DNA of 34,187 bases from Euryarchaeota archaeon UBA256 (GCA_002494645.1 DACE01000020.1:8667-42853), one strand, 5' to 3'. Positions 9,060-18,974 are shown, counted from the stretch's first letter. Notes: a model not told the origin generated them from the sequence alone. Program-made: numbers and translations.

Positions 9060-9779
9060 ATGTCAACCTTGGAGCGAATCCCCACACATATCGAAGGCCT
9101 GGATGAAAACATGCAGGGAGGTATCCCCCAAGGCCACATCAGCATCGTCGCTGGCTCCTCCGGTGCCATGAAGTCAAGCTTGACCTTCTCGATGCTCTAC
9201 AATGCTGTACTTTACGGTGAAACCAGTGGAATCTATGTCACCCTCGAGCAGGGAAAAGATTCACTCCGCTCCCACATGGCAAACATGGGCATGAACGTTG
9301 ATGACCCTCGAGTGCGCAATCGAATTGCCATCATTGATTTGGCCGACCTTCGCGTCCAACTCGACGAACAAGGCATGAGCAACAGGGTCGACTGGATGGG
9401 GCAACTCATCAAGCAGTTGACCTCCTACCGTCAATCCATTGGCTTCGAACTTCTCGTTTTTGACTCGTTGGGAGCCTTTTTCACCTTGACAAAGATGGAG
9501 AATCCCCGTGATGAAATCTTCCGCCTCTTTGAAGCCGTTCGACGTCTGGAGTTAACCTCCTTTTTCATCTGCGAGATGACGGGAGAGGATCACAAACAAT
9601 TCGGCGAATACGGTGTTGAAGATTATCTTTCAGACGGAGTGGTTCATCTTGTCATGGAACGGCATGGTGACGACGTCATGCGAAAACTCGGGATTGTGAA
9701 AATGCGTCACACCAACCACATTTTGGGCTACAAGCCATTCACGTGGAAGCCAGAAGAACAACGCTTCACTATTCTTTGA
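9060..9779 (+). CDS. Single-domain KaiC/RecA-fold ATPase with a variant Walker A
   Basis: This 239-residue protein is a single KaiC-type RecA-fold domain of the Rad55/KaiC-like group common in archaea. It opens with the typical IPTHIEGLDENMQGGIPQGH segment. The P-loop is at 32-39, the catalytic-Glu region GIYVTLEQG at 57-65, and Walker B LLVFDSLG at 131-138. The P-loop reads GSSGAMKS, with Met where the classical motif has Gly before Lys; Lys and Ser are retained. I choose ATG 9060 over GTG 9051 because the recognisable domain starts there and a weak TATA-like GTATAG lies at 9035-9040. The neighbours give no functional clue: no archaellum or clock genes are nearby. Signal-transduction ATPase is the most that can be said. 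Its stop is one base from the convergent GlmS stop. Confidence 0.85.
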   Translation: MSTLERIPTHIEGLDENMQGGIPQGHISIVAGSSGAMKSSLTFSMLYNAVLYGETSGIYVTLEQGKDSLRSHMANMGMNVDDPRVRNRIAIIDLADLRVQLDEQGMSNRVDWMGQLIKQLTSYRQSIGFELLVFDSLGAFFTLTKMENPRDEIFRLFEAVRRLELTSFFICEMTGEDHKQFGEYGVEDYLSDGVVHLVMERHGDDVMRKLGIVKMRHTNHILGYKPFTWKPEEQRFTIL

Positions 9780-9780
9780 A

Positions 9781-11604
9781 TCACTCAACGGTGACAGACT
9801 TAGCGAGATTGCGTGGGCGGTCAACGTCTTTACCCAAATGCAGAGCGGTTGAATAAGCGATCAACTGAAGTGGAACCACCGTTAACAACGGGGTCAACCA
9901 AGGATGGATTCGAGGAACGGCGATGGAAACATCCCCTTCGGAAGCGATGGTGTCGCCTTCTTCGTGAATCAGAATAATTTTTGCACCACGAGCACGACAT
10001 TCGTGCAATGCGGAGAGAGTTTTTTCTTTCAAGTGGTCATTGGGAGCAACGATGACCACGGGGCTACCCTCTTCCAGCAGCGCAATCGGTCCGTGTTTCA
10101 TCTCACCTGCAGGATAGGCAAGACACGGTATGTACGCCAGTTCCATGAGTTTTAACGCTCCTTCTTTGGCGACAGGTGCTGAGAGGCCACGGCCCAAGAA
10201 GAGCACCGATTTCGCTTCAGCGAGAAGGGCCACTGCTTCATCGATGGGACCTGGATTCTCAAAATAAGACTCCATCAAATGTGGCGCCTGTTGGAGATGC
10301 TCAATAATTTCCCGTCCTTTGGCCTTTGAGAGATGCCGAGTCCTACCGAGTTGGGTTGCAAAGATGGTCAGGGCTGCCACCATATTCGTGAAAGCCTTGG
10401 TTGAAGCCACGGATTGTTCGGGTCCTGAATGGATGTAAACGCCTTGGCCACAAAGTCTGGCAATGGTAGAACCAACGACATTGACGACACCAAATACCTG
10501 TCCGCCTTTGAGTTTGATTTCCTTAACGGCTGAAATCGTATCGGCAGTCTCTCCAGATTGGGAGACAGCGAGGTAGATTGCTTTTGGATTGATGACAGGG
10601 TCATTGTTTCGAAATTCGCTGGAGATATGGGTCACTGCAGGTATACGTGCCATTTTTTCAATCAGCATTTGGCCAATCTCTGCAGCGAAATTCGCCGTTC
10701 CACATCCAAGTAATCTTACATGTGGTGCTTGGACCATCGTGGAATGGCCCAAGCGCATTCCACCCAAACGCCCCGAGCCCATTTCTCTATCAACCCGCCC
10801 GGCGATGCAATGGCGAAGCGCCTCGGGCTGCTCGTAGATTTCTTTGTGCATGAAGTGGGGTGAATCGCCTAAATCTGATTCCGACCATGAATCTTCGAGA
10901 ACGGTCACCGTCGGGTCAATCGAATGGCCTTTGTGTGTTACCATCTTCATGGAGTCCCGCGTAAGTATCGCGAGATCCCCGTCTTCCATGTAGACTACCC
11001 GTTGAGTATGTGCTGAGAGAGGATGGGGGTCGCTTGAAACAAACATTTCTCCATCGCCTTGGCCAATGATAAGAGGTGAACCGTTACGAGCACAGATCAA
11101 CACGTCATGGTCGAGGAAAAGGATGGACAACCCCCAAGTTCCACGGGCGAGATGGAGGGTTCGCTCAACTGCTTCTTGAGGCGTAGCACCCCCTGCAAGT
11201 TCGATGCCCATCAAATGGACGAGGACTTCGGAATCGGTCTCACCAACGCATTCGATGCCGTGAGCCTTAACACGCCGATGTAAGGACCTGAAGTTTTCAA
11301 TAATACCGTTGTGCACGAGATGAATTTTACCGTCATGAGAGGCATGCGGATGGGTGTTGACGAAGGTGACACCTCCGTGAGTAGCCCAGCGTGTGTGGGC
11401 AATGCCCATTGTTCCTGGAACTTCTGAGGGCAAGACGGATTGAAGGTTTTGCACTTTACCGACGGTTTTGTGTACCGATATTTGGTCACCATCGTGAATG
11501 GCGACACCCGTGGAATCATAGCCCCGATATTCGAGGCGGCGGAGGCCTTCTACCAGAACAGGGAGAGCTGAACGTGTTCCAATGTATCCAAAGATGCCGC
11601 ACAT
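9781..11604 (-). CDS. glmS: Glutamine--fructose-6-phosphate aminotransferase (isomerizing)
   Basis: GlmS makes glucosamine-6-phosphate from fructose-6-phosphate and glutamine, the entry step to UDP-GlcNAc and surface glycans. The 607-residue protein starts MCGIFGYIG, so Met removal exposes the nucleophilic Cys of the class II glutaminase domain. The HTRWATHG motif follows. The C-terminal half holds two SIS domains, with GCGTANFAAEIG, SQSGETADT and EMKHGPIALLEEG, and the chain ends in DRPRNLAKSVTVE, as expected. I chose ATG 11604 over 11610 because Cys must directly follow the initiator and a GAGGA at 11615-11611 lies six bases away. It follows the subtilisin gene on the same strand after nine bases, which suggests co-transcription. 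Confidence 0.97.
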   Translation of the reverse strand: MCGIFGYIGTRSALPVLVEGLRRLEYRGYDSTGVAIHDGDQISVHKTVGKVQNLQSVLPSEVPGTMGIAHTRWATHGGVTFVNTHPHASHDGKIHLVHNGIIENFRSLHRRVKAHGIECVGETDSEVLVHLMGIELAGGATPQEAVERTLHLARGTWGLSILFLDHDVLICARNGSPLIIGQGDGEMFVSSDPHPLSAHTQRVVYMEDGDLAILTRDSMKMVTHKGHSIDPTVTVLEDSWSESDLGDSPHFMHKEIYEQPEALRHCIAGRVDREMGSGRLGGMRLGHSTMVQAPHVRLLGCGTANFAAEIGQMLIEKMARIPAVTHISSEFRNNDPVINPKAIYLAVSQSGETADTISAVKEIKLKGGQVFGVVNVVGSTIARLCGQGVYIHSGPEQSVASTKAFTNMVAALTIFATQLGRTRHLSKAKGREIIEHLQQAPHLMESYFENPGPIDEAVALLAEAKSVLFLGRGLSAPVAKEGALKLMELAYIPCLAYPAGEMKHGPIALLEEGSPVVIVAPNDHLKEKTLSALHECRARGAKIILIHEEGDTIASEGDVSIAVPRIHPWLTPLLTVVPLQLIAYSTALHLGKDVDRPRNLAKSVTVE

Positions 11605-11610
11605 ATTCAT

Positions 11611-11615
11611 TCCTC
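11611..11615 (-). promoter_or_regulatory. Shine-Dalgarno sequence deciding the GlmS start
   Basis: On the minus strand GAGGA overlaps the stop codon of the subtilisin gene. It lies six bases before the ATG at 11604 and directly abuts the ATG at 11610. The spacing favours 11604, which also places the catalytic Cys at position 2. Confidence 0.65.
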
Positions 11616-14600
11616 ACAAATCAAAGGGTGCATCACAAACGGGGCAATTGATGCGCTTCAACATCAAATCCTTCACGCTAAAACTCGCTTGACAGGATGG
11701 GCACTGGGCTTCTCGCTTCAAATCAGGGAGGGGCAAGGGTGCTGGTTGGACGGGCGCGCCCGGGAGAGGGAGGCCAGGAAGCGGTGGTAATTGTCCCGGT
11801 AGTGGGAGGGGCGGGAGGCCGTTTTGAAGTGCCGCTGCCATTTCGCCCATTTCACGTTGCTGTTTACGCTGCATGCGGCGTTCGAGACGAGCATTTCCTT
11901 CTCCATCCACGAGCTTCTTTTCGAGTTCCTCGGCGAGAGTATCCTCCTCTTCAACGATGACTGCAACCGCAGACTCACTGACGGTCAACTCGTCTTCACT
12001 TTCATCAATAAGGAGAAGAGGGCCTTCGTCTTGTTCAATATCAACCATCAGTTCAACGCTGTCCATGTCTTCTGACAGCAGGGCATCCATTCCCTCCAGT
12101 TCTGAGTGTGAGCGTCGTACGCTGACGATGACAAAGCCAAGGAAGGCTACCAACATGGCGACCATGATGCCCAAAAAGCGCAACTTGGCTGAATCCGAGC
12201 CCCCCGGCATATATTCCAGAAGTATCTCAATGGGACCCGGGGATTCAATGGTCTTTTCTGAACCGCTCAAGGAAACGACCTTGGTCAGTGAATAACTTCC
12301 AGCAGGTGTCACGGTGCATACGATGGTATCCTCTTCCATCGTCCCAATGCCGAAGGTATAGCCTACAAAGAGCATGTTGGAGAGACCGGGTGTAGTCTCT
12401 CCGTGCTGGTTAGCAATCAGTCCCATTCGAGAGACTGGCCCGTAGACATTGATCTCGTCGTGATAAAGATACACGCCCTCTTCCTGCAGCGCCATGGCAA
12501 TTGTCCGAACACCGGGGGTAGAGGTACGAATCGGGTTATCGTTTGACCAAATAGAATTCGTAGAAATGGTGGAAACACGTGCTGTTTTTCCTTGCCCTTC
12601 AATCCAAGCACCAACCAGGCGGTCAGTATCATCGTCATGAACAATGACATGAAGTTGGGGGTGTGAGGCTTCGTCACCCACCGAATACTGGAAACTCCAC
12701 GAAGGCTCGTTCAGGGCACCATGAGTATACATGAGGCCAACACGCTCTACCCCGCTGACGTCATCTCTGTATTCCTGATAGAGGATGTGCAGGTATTCTT
12801 TGCCCAAACCAACTGCAAGTGGTTGGGCGTCAGCAGGTTGAATGTCAATGTCCACGAGCACGGTCATGGCGTTCCCCCAAGAGGCACCCCGGTCAGGCGT
12901 GGGTGAAGAGAGGACGAAAATTGAGGTCAAATCCTGCCACGAACCGCCCGTGGAAAGGTCACGGTGGTATCCAGCAAGAACCATTGTTCCATCATATTGG
13001 TCAAATGTAAACCCGTAATAGGAGCCTTCTGAGAGTTTCAAAGCAGGCATGTGGTAGTGTTTTGGCGTGGTTTTTCCAGCCACTGAAATTGAAGTCATTG
13101 CAATGTCAGTAAGGACATAGCCCTCAAGACTCAATGAACGGCGAGTCCATGCGAGTTGAACCAAGCCATCGTCGCGTTCGAGAACAGCGAGTTCCCCACC
13201 CCACGATTCTTCAATCACGACGCCTCCGGGGGTCGTCAGGGTCGATGTGACGGTGCGAGCGTGCAATTCACCGTCGATGGTCGTAAAGAGGAGGCCACCG
13301 TCATCGAGACCAACAAATTCCACAGGCGTCTCCCCCGTTGCCAAGGAAATCGGGACGTCTGCGCCCACATAAAGGTCAGATACGGTGACGTTGAAGTGTG
13401 ATTGACTGTGCTCGAGTTCAACACCCGAGCCACTCAGAACGACCCTGTAGGCGACGTATCCCGGGTCGGTGATGACATCTGCAAATTTCGTGAAAGCATA
13501 ACCTGATGTCGTACTTGAACCAGGGACGATGTTGATGGATTTGTCGTCAAGCCGTGTCCAACTGCCCACATCGTCCAAGTATCGCTCCAGCCCTATGTTG
13601 AGACTCGTAGCGTCAGATTGACCGAGGTTGTCAAGTCGGATTTGGATATCAAATGGCACACCAGGAGTAGGAATTTCCGGCTGGGTGCGTGAAGCGCCTG
13701 CTAAGAAACGAAGCATTGGCTCTACAGGGCGTGGGTCGATTTGGAAACTGAAGGTGTAGGCGTTATTCTCTCTGTTAGCATCTTCATATTGCTGCGAAGG
13801 GTCAAGCGACAACGTGACATCATGGGTTCCTGCTTCAGTCGCCCACCAATAGAGCGTCACACGAACACTTTCACCTTCGTCCAGTGAGGTGATTTTGCCC
13901 TCCGAAGGATAGGTTGAGGAGTCATCACCCGGCCCGTCAAGTCGCAGATAGACTTCATTGGCATCAAGGTCACCGATATTGCGAACTCCGAACCGGACTT
14001 CTAGGACGGTTCCAGCAACGGCATTGTTGACTGGCAAGCCTGCGTCAAACACCTCTACCGACCCTGAAAAGGCAAAATCTGGAGCCGCTGGTAGGTTATC
14101 CACTTCGTAGGTTCGGCGCTGAACGTCACTTGCCACTCCTGAAGCATTGATGGTACGCACACTGATGCGATGAGATCCATCGGCAACCGACGCAGAATCC
14201 CATGTAAAAGACCAGCTCTGTGTTCCTTCATCCTGTTCGGAGAGCGTATCGCCAAGGACCCAATCACCATTGTCGATTTTGTATTCGACACGGTCGTGCT
14301 CCGGACCTTCCACAATTCCGCTGAAATCAACAAAGCCTACCAAATCAGTCCCGAGGGCTGGCTCGGAAATCGAGATGGCCAAGCGAGTCATGTGAACGAT
14401 ACGAACGTCAACTGATGAGGCTTCACCAGCAGCATTCAGTGCGCGAGCATACACCAAGGTATACGCTTCGTCTTCGTCAATCCAATCATCATCGATGATG
14501 AGGTCGTAATACCATTGTTCAACCGTACCGTCAGCGCCCAACCAACTGGTCAGTTCGAAACTGTCTCCATCATCATAAAACTGTTCGATTTTGACTTGAA

Positions 14601-16494
14601 CTTCAAGATAATCCTCTTCGCCTACATCAGTCGCTCCCTCGATGGAGAGGGTATTGCCTGAGAGGTAGAGCGATTGGTTCGTAGGAGAGGACATGGTAAC
14701 ATCGTCACCCAAGCCGTCACCGCCTGGTGGAGGGTCAACGATGATACCTCCTCCGCCTTCAAGGGGCGTGCAGACTCGGTCAAGCACCTTGTCCAAAGCG
14801 CAAGAAGCATCCACCAAACCGAAGCCCCACTTGTCATTCCAACGGTTGGAGATACTGGGCTGCGAGGCTGAACCGCGTTCTTCCGAAGAATTTCGGAGGA
14901 TGTTGCGAATCTCCTCTGGTTCAAGGGTATCATCAGCGTGCAGGAGCGTGGCGACGATTCCAGAGACCAGAGGGGTGGCCATGCTCGTTCCGTCTTTCGA
15001 CTCATAATCACTGTCGGCAAGAGGGCGTTCGGGTTGTCCTGGGAAGGACGGACCGGTGGCGGCAGATGCAGATGTGATGCCCGTGCCGTAGGATGTGATG
15101 TCGGGCTTCAACTCGTCCCATTCGTCATCATCTCCGTCGTCGAGACGTGGCCCGTAGTTGGTGTATGAGGCAAGGACGTCATCGGTACGGTTGACAGAAT
15201 TGCGGTCGTTGACTGCACCAATTGAAATGGCTCCATCGGCACTGGCAGGGGACGGGACGCGCTTGCTTCCATCGTTGCCCATAGCCACCACGCAAACGAT
15301 TCCAGCTTCGTTAGCATCATTGACAAGCCGTGCTTCAGCGCCCGAACCGTTATCGCCTTCGTCGTCTGGATTCAAGGGTGAACTGAGCGAGCCAAATGAC
15401 ATGGAGGCAACGTCAATACCACGGCTTGAATCGTTATTGCCCCAATCCGTGTCTTTGTTGTTGATCATCCATTGAATGCCGTTCAAGGACGCTTGGGAAT
15501 TCGTCCCACCTGAATCGGTAAGAACCTTGATGTCAACCAGATAAGCACCCATGCCTGAACCCGTGTGGACTCGGTCTGAACCCCCAGTCCCGAGGGCGGT
15601 CGCCGCTACGTGCGTGCCGTGACCTTGTCCGTCATCAGGGTCGACGGTACCGTCTGGATTTGACGCAGAGGATGTGGCATCAAAACCTGCCACCCATTTC
15701 TGGTCGTTGTAACTGGTCGCATCGCTGTCGGGTTCGTCATCGATGTCATCAAAATCATTCAGGGCGCGATGTTCGTTGTCTACGCCCGTATCCAAGACGG
15801 CAATGACCACGCCTTCACCGGTGTAGCCTCGCTCGTAGGTGCTGGCTGTATAGTCCTCTGAGGGCATCGAACGGGTTGCCTCACTGGCTACTCCGTTAAA
15901 CGGAATCATGACGTTTTGCATTTCTACGACCACGACGCCATCCAAGTGATAGATGTCCATCAGTGCACTTACGGGGACCTTGTCAACAACCAAAGCGTCA
16001 ATTGAGTCCATCACTTGAAACCAAGCACCTCCTTCTTCTCCAATCCAACCGTGGTCATGCAAAACACCTTGCAGGGCTGCAATTTCTGAGGCGCCAGGGT
16101 GCCACGCGTAATCGACCACGAGAGCGACCGTCTTGCGCCCATCTGGTCCGATCATGGCCGTGGGTGAAACGGAAGGTTCGCCTGCGAGTACACGCTGAAG
16201 TCGGTCATCCATGCCGTTCCAATCCAAATCAGGGCCGTATCCCAGCCACCACATCGGCGCTTCGGAAGATGCGCGGTCGCCTCGCTCAATAAGGCGCGTC
16301 GGACGCTCACACAATTCATCGCCACAATACAACGGAGGCAAGCCTTCAATCAAAATCGGAGCCTCTCCTTCGGGAAGTTCGTCAACCTGCGGTTCTTGTG
16401 CAAGAACCATGCCACTCATGTCTGCAAAGAGGAAGAGAAAGGCGAAAAGAAGGGCTCCATAATGCAGTGACGTGCGCTGATTTGCCATCATCAT
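11614..16494 (-). CDS. Giant membrane-anchored subtilisin-like serine protease with cytoplasmic zinc ribbon
   Basis: This 1626-residue secreted S8-family protease has a signal peptide (residues 1 to about 33, ending near LAQ) and a probable propeptide region. The subtilase domain carries the catalytic triad Asp235 (VLDTGV), His292 (GHGTHVA) and Ser504 (GTSMATP), with oxyanion Asn407 (MGNDG). Ig-like and CARDB-like segments follow, then about 400 residues resembling a beta-propeller or sialidase-like fold (weak). A single transmembrane helix lies at about 1437-1460. The cytoplasmic tail is acidic, then Gln/Met-rich, then Pro/Leu-rich. It ends in a CPSC...CPVC zinc ribbon spanning about the last 33 residues. 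Starts at 16500 (GTG), 16491 and 16488 are alternatives; a GGGGTGA sits just upstream. All triad residues are present, so it is probably active outside the cell. Substrates are unknown. Confidence 0.92.
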   Translation of the reverse strand: MMMANQRTSLHYGALLFAFLFLFADMSGMVLAQEPQVDELPEGEAPILIEGLPPLYCGDELCERPTRLIERGDRASSEAPMWWLGYGPDLDWNGMDDRLQRVLAGEPSVSPTAMIGPDGRKTVALVVDYAWHPGASEIAALQGVLHDHGWIGEEGGAWFQVMDSIDALVVDKVPVSALMDIYHLDGVVVVEMQNVMIPFNGVASEATRSMPSEDYTASTYERGYTGEGVVIAVLDTGVDNEHRALNDFDDIDDEPDSDATSYNDQKWVAGFDATSSASNPDGTVDPDDGQGHGTHVAATALGTGGSDRVHTGSGMGAYLVDIKVLTDSGGTNSQASLNGIQWMINNKDTDWGNNDSSRGIDVASMSFGSLSSPLNPDDEGDNGSGAEARLVNDANEAGIVCVVAMGNDGSKRVPSPASADGAISIGAVNDRNSVNRTDDVLASYTNYGPRLDDGDDDEWDELKPDITSYGTGITSASAATGPSFPGQPERPLADSDYESKDGTSMATPLVSGIVATLLHADDTLEPEEIRNILRNSSEERGSASQPSISNRWNDKWGFGLVDASCALDKVLDRVCTPLEGGGGIIVDPPPGGDGLGDDVTMSSPTNQSLYLSGNTLSIEGATDVGEEDYLEVQVKIEQFYDDGDSFELTSWLGADGTVEQWYYDLIIDDDWIDEDEAYTLVYARALNAAGEASSVDVRIVHMTRLAISISEPALGTDLVGFVDFSGIVEGPEHDRVEYKIDNGDWVLGDTLSEQDEGTQSWSFTWDSASVADGSHRISVRTINASGVASDVQRRTYEVDNLPAAPDFAFSGSVEVFDAGLPVNNAVAGTVLEVRFGVRNIGDLDANEVYLRLDGPGDDSSTYPSEGKITSLDEGESVRVTLYWWATEAGTHDVTLSLDPSQQYEDANRENNAYTFSFQIDPRPVEPMLRFLAGASRTQPEIPTPGVPFDIQIRLDNLGQSDATSLNIGLERYLDDVGSWTRLDDKSINIVPGSSTTSGYAFTKFADVITDPGYVAYRVVLSGSGVELEHSQSHFNVTVSDLYVGADVPISLATGETPVEFVGLDDGGLLFTTIDGELHARTVTSTLTTPGGVVIEESWGGELAVLERDDGLVQLAWTRRSLSLEGYVLTDIAMTSISVAGKTTPKHYHMPALKLSEGSYYGFTFDQYDGTMVLAGYHRDLSTGGSWQDLTSIFVLSSPTPDRGASWGNAMTVLVDIDIQPADAQPLAVGLGKEYLHILYQEYRDDVSGVERVGLMYTHGALNEPSWSFQYSVGDEASHPQLHVIVHDDDTDRLVGAWIEGQGKTARVSTISTNSIWSNDNPIRTSTPGVRTIAMALQEEGVYLYHDEINVYGPVSRMGLIANQHGETTPGLSNMLFVGYTFGIGTMEEDTIVCTVTPAGSYSLTKVVSLSGSEKTIESPGPIEILLEYMPGGSDSAKLRFLGIMVAMLVAFLGFVIVSVRRSHSELEGMDALLSEDMDSVELMVDIEQDEGPLLLIDESEDELTVSESAVAVIVEEEDTLAEELEKKLVDGEGNARLERRMQRKQQREMGEMAAALQNGLPPLPLPGQLPPLPGLPLPGAPVQPAPLPLPDLKREAQCPSCQASFSVKDLMLKRINCPVCDAPFDL

Positions 16495-16580
16495 ATTCAC
16501 CCCGCGTAAGATTGGAGTGCACGGCTACCTTTCATTCTATCCACCGCGCGTCTACGAGGTAGGCCATTGAGGGGCCCAAA

Positions 16581-17699
16581 TCAGGCCTTCGGCCATTCGA
16601 GATGATTCGGGTCCGCAGAACATTGTAACCTCGGGCCGCTGGGCCGTTCAACCATACCAAGAGGTGCATCACAATGCGGGCATACTCCTGCATTCGCAAT
16701 GTGTTCCATCCACGCAATTCGAGTTTCGGGCTCGTCGCTGGCATGCATGAGATTTTTCAAGGGTGTGCGCAGATGCTTTGGGACGTCCAAGCCTTGTTCG
16801 GTCCAAGGGTCCAAAAGTGAGGTCATGTCGACCATTTGTGACTTCATACGACGACGCTCTGCCGTTACTGCATCTCGCTGACTCGGTCCACCATCTTCCA
16901 CTCCGAGTTCAACAGGCCCTCCCTTGGCGACCAAGGGGAGAAGAGCATAGGCAGCAATGAAACCGCCGATGTGTGCCATGTGTGCAATACCGCTTGAAAC
17001 ACCGGATTCCATCGTTGTAAAAGCCCGGATCAATTCAAGACCAAAATAGAGCAGGGCGATGAACACAACGGGCCATGGACGAATCAAAATGAGCGGGAAA
17101 GGGATTTCATCTTTCGGCCAACCCGAAAGATAGGCACCAAGAAGGCCAAAGGCAGCTCCTGAGGCACCCAATGCAGGCGTGTAGGAACCTGAATTGAACG
17201 CAATCCATCCGATTGAACCGCCCAACAAGCCAAGCAAATAAATCACGCCAAAGCGTTTGGTTCCCAATCGCTGCTCAAGGGGGACTCCTACGAGGGCGAG
17301 GATGATGACATTACCTAAGACGTGAAACATGTCTGATTGACTGTGGAGAAAGCCAGCGGAAATGAGAGTGTGCCAAAAATCAGGTGAAGTGCTTCGGGCG
17401 GGCACAAGGACAAAATCGCTCCACACCCAATAATAGACCCACCCCCAAGAAAACAAAAGAGACCATAGGACTTGCACCACCGCTCCCAACAGGACGCTGA
17501 CAGTAATCCCCATGGCGAGCGAAGTTTGAGTTCGGAGGGCATAGATGATCGGTGATAAAATCGCTGCAAACCATAACAGAAGAACCCCCCACTCAGCCGT
17601 GCTAAACAGGCTCATGGCGAAGGGCATGAGGGTCGGTCGGGGTGGACCTCTTTTGACTTGCTGGAGTTCTTGAGGAAAACAGGAGGGTTCATTCTTCAT
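16581..17699 (-). CDS. Rhomboid-family intramembrane serine protease with C-terminal zinc ribbon
   Basis: Rhomboids cut transmembrane substrates inside the membrane. From the ATG at 17699 the product is 372 residues with about six or seven hydrophobic segments. The family hallmarks are HVLGN (His126, Asn130), the nucleophile motif GASGAAFG (Ser180) and AHIGG (His243). After the membrane domain comes a soluble region of about 100 residues ending in a metal-binding-like CPHC...C-x6-H module. The start is uncertain: 17627 and 17615 are also plausible, because 17699 leaves only 17 bases to the divergent ccm gene. The 80-base gap to the subtilisin gene has no recognisable feature. The gene may be co-transcribed with the downstream protease. 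Confidence 0.9.
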   Translation of the reverse strand: MKNEPSCFPQELQQVKRGPPRPTLMPFAMSLFSTAEWGVLLLWFAAILSPIIYALRTQTSLAMGITVSVLLGAVVQVLWSLLFSWGWVYYWVWSDFVLVPARSTSPDFWHTLISAGFLHSQSDMFHVLGNVIILALVGVPLEQRLGTKRFGVIYLLGLLGGSIGWIAFNSGSYTPALGASGAAFGLLGAYLSGWPKDEIPFPLILIRPWPVVFIALLYFGLELIRAFTTMESGVSSGIAHMAHIGGFIAAYALLPLVAKGGPVELGVEDGGPSQRDAVTAERRRMKSQMVDMTSLLDPWTEQGLDVPKHLRTPLKNLMHASDEPETRIAWMEHIANAGVCPHCDAPLGMVERPSGPRLQCSADPNHLEWPKA

Positions 17700-17716
17700 G
17701 CGATGGTCCCCGTCAC

Positions 17717-18934
17717 ATGGCGCAGCCACTTCTTACCGCCGATGGTATCGAAGTTCGCCGAGGCATGAATGTCGTATTGAAGGACGTGACCCTTCACCTG
17801 CATTCAGGAGAAGTTTTGGCCTTGACGGGAGAAAACGGTGCTGGAAAATCAACGCTTCTCGAAACATGTGCACGATTGCTTCCTCTCGAACAGGGTAGGA
17901 TTCTCCACGCCGATGTGGTAGTAGCCGACCATGAAGGTCGACGGCGCGCCACGCCACTTGTCCTTGGATTGGCCCTCCAAAAAAACGGAATGATGGGCAG
18001 TGAATACGTGGTTGAACACCTTGAAACTGCGATGGCAATGAGCGGCCGTAGGGTTGACCCGCTTCCCTTCCTTGCTGCCTTATCTCTGAAACATCGAGCA
18101 GAAGACCTCGTGGCTCACCTTTCACAAGGACAAGCCCGCAAAGTGGCCGTACTAGCGGCTCTCCTACCTGCATTTGCAGCCAAAGAGCCAGGGCTCATTC
18201 TCCTTGACGAACCTGCTGCAGGAATGGACGATGCTTCGGTTTCAGTTCTTTGTGAATGGATTGCTCAACTACGAATCCTCGGACACGGCGTGATGATTGG
18301 TACGCACGACCAACGCATGTCAAACTGCGCAACGACCCACATCGATGTGAGCACCTTTGAAACAACTGCTGCAACGCCCAACGAACCATCATCGGACCCG
18401 GTTGCAGAGGCGCAGCCCGTCAAAGCAACCTCTCCGGCTTCCTTCGGATGGAAGATGCAGTTGCGCACACTGGCTTGGTTGAATCACAATGCGGTCGCAT
18501 CCCTGCTGACGCTGGGGGTTTTGCTTTCCTTTGGCGACCTGCTTGACGGTCTGGAAGACCTGCAACGGTATGGCTTCCTTCTCGCACCGGCTTTTGCCGC
18601 GGGTTTGTGCGGAGAGGCCATGGTCCAAGCATCCCGCGAAGAGCGTGCTAATGCCTGGTGGCGAGCGGTCGCAGACGCAAATCCGCACAGTGGGATACTA
18701 CCTCTCATTCTCGGCTGTTTGCTCACGCTTCTCAGCACCCTCAGTTTTTCGGTGGCCGTTGAAGCGAGGATTGTGGTCGTTGGCGGACTGCTCACCTTTG
18801 TGACGTGGCATATTATTCGCCTGCTCCAAGAGTCAACCGACCGCTTGGCCCGTCCAAGAGCTGTTTTCGTCGGCTTGTTAACGCCCATCCTTATCCTGCC
18901 CTACGCTCTTCTTCTCGACCTGCTAACCCGCTAG
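17717..18934 (+). CDS. ccmAB: CcmA-type ABC ATPase fused to a CcmB-like membrane domain
   Basis: In system I cytochrome c maturation, CcmA (ATPase) and CcmB (membrane subunit) work with CcmC and CcmD to release haem-loaded CcmE. Residues 1 to about 215 form an ABC ATPase with Walker A GENGAGKST (38-46), Q-loop Gln88, signature LSQGQ (135-139), Walker B LILLDEP (160-166) and switch His197. A Pro/Ala-rich linker (about 215-242) leads to about five membrane segments (258-405), a position and size consistent with a shortened CcmB. The ATPase assignment is certain. The CcmA identity and the CcmB-like label depend mainly on the CcmC and CcmD genes immediately downstream. No separate ccmB is present here. 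Fusion to an unrelated membrane domain remains possible. Confidence 0.72.
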   Translation: MAQPLLTADGIEVRRGMNVVLKDVTLHLHSGEVLALTGENGAGKSTLLETCARLLPLEQGRILHADVVVADHEGRRRATPLVLGLALQKNGMMGSEYVVEHLETAMAMSGRRVDPLPFLAALSLKHRAEDLVAHLSQGQARKVAVLAALLPAFAAKEPGLILLDEPAAGMDDASVSVLCEWIAQLRILGHGVMIGTHDQRMSNCATTHIDVSTFETTAATPNEPSSDPVAEAQPVKATSPASFGWKMQLRTLAWLNHNAVASLLTLGVLLSFGDLLDGLEDLQRYGFLLAPAFAAGLCGEAMVQASREERANAWWRAVADANPHSGILPLILGCLLTLLSTLSFSVAVEARIVVVGGLLTFVTWHIIRLLQESTDRLARPRAVFVGLLTPILILPYALLLDLLTR

Positions 18935-18974
18935 GACAACCACCTTCAAGAAGGGCGACTCATCGCCTAGAACC

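Noticed and set aside
9060..9779. KaiC-like ATPase considered as archaellum ArlH or a circadian clock protein
   Set aside because: No archaellum genes or kaiB are nearby, the protein has a single domain, and KaiC-like ATPases are common in archaea with varied roles.
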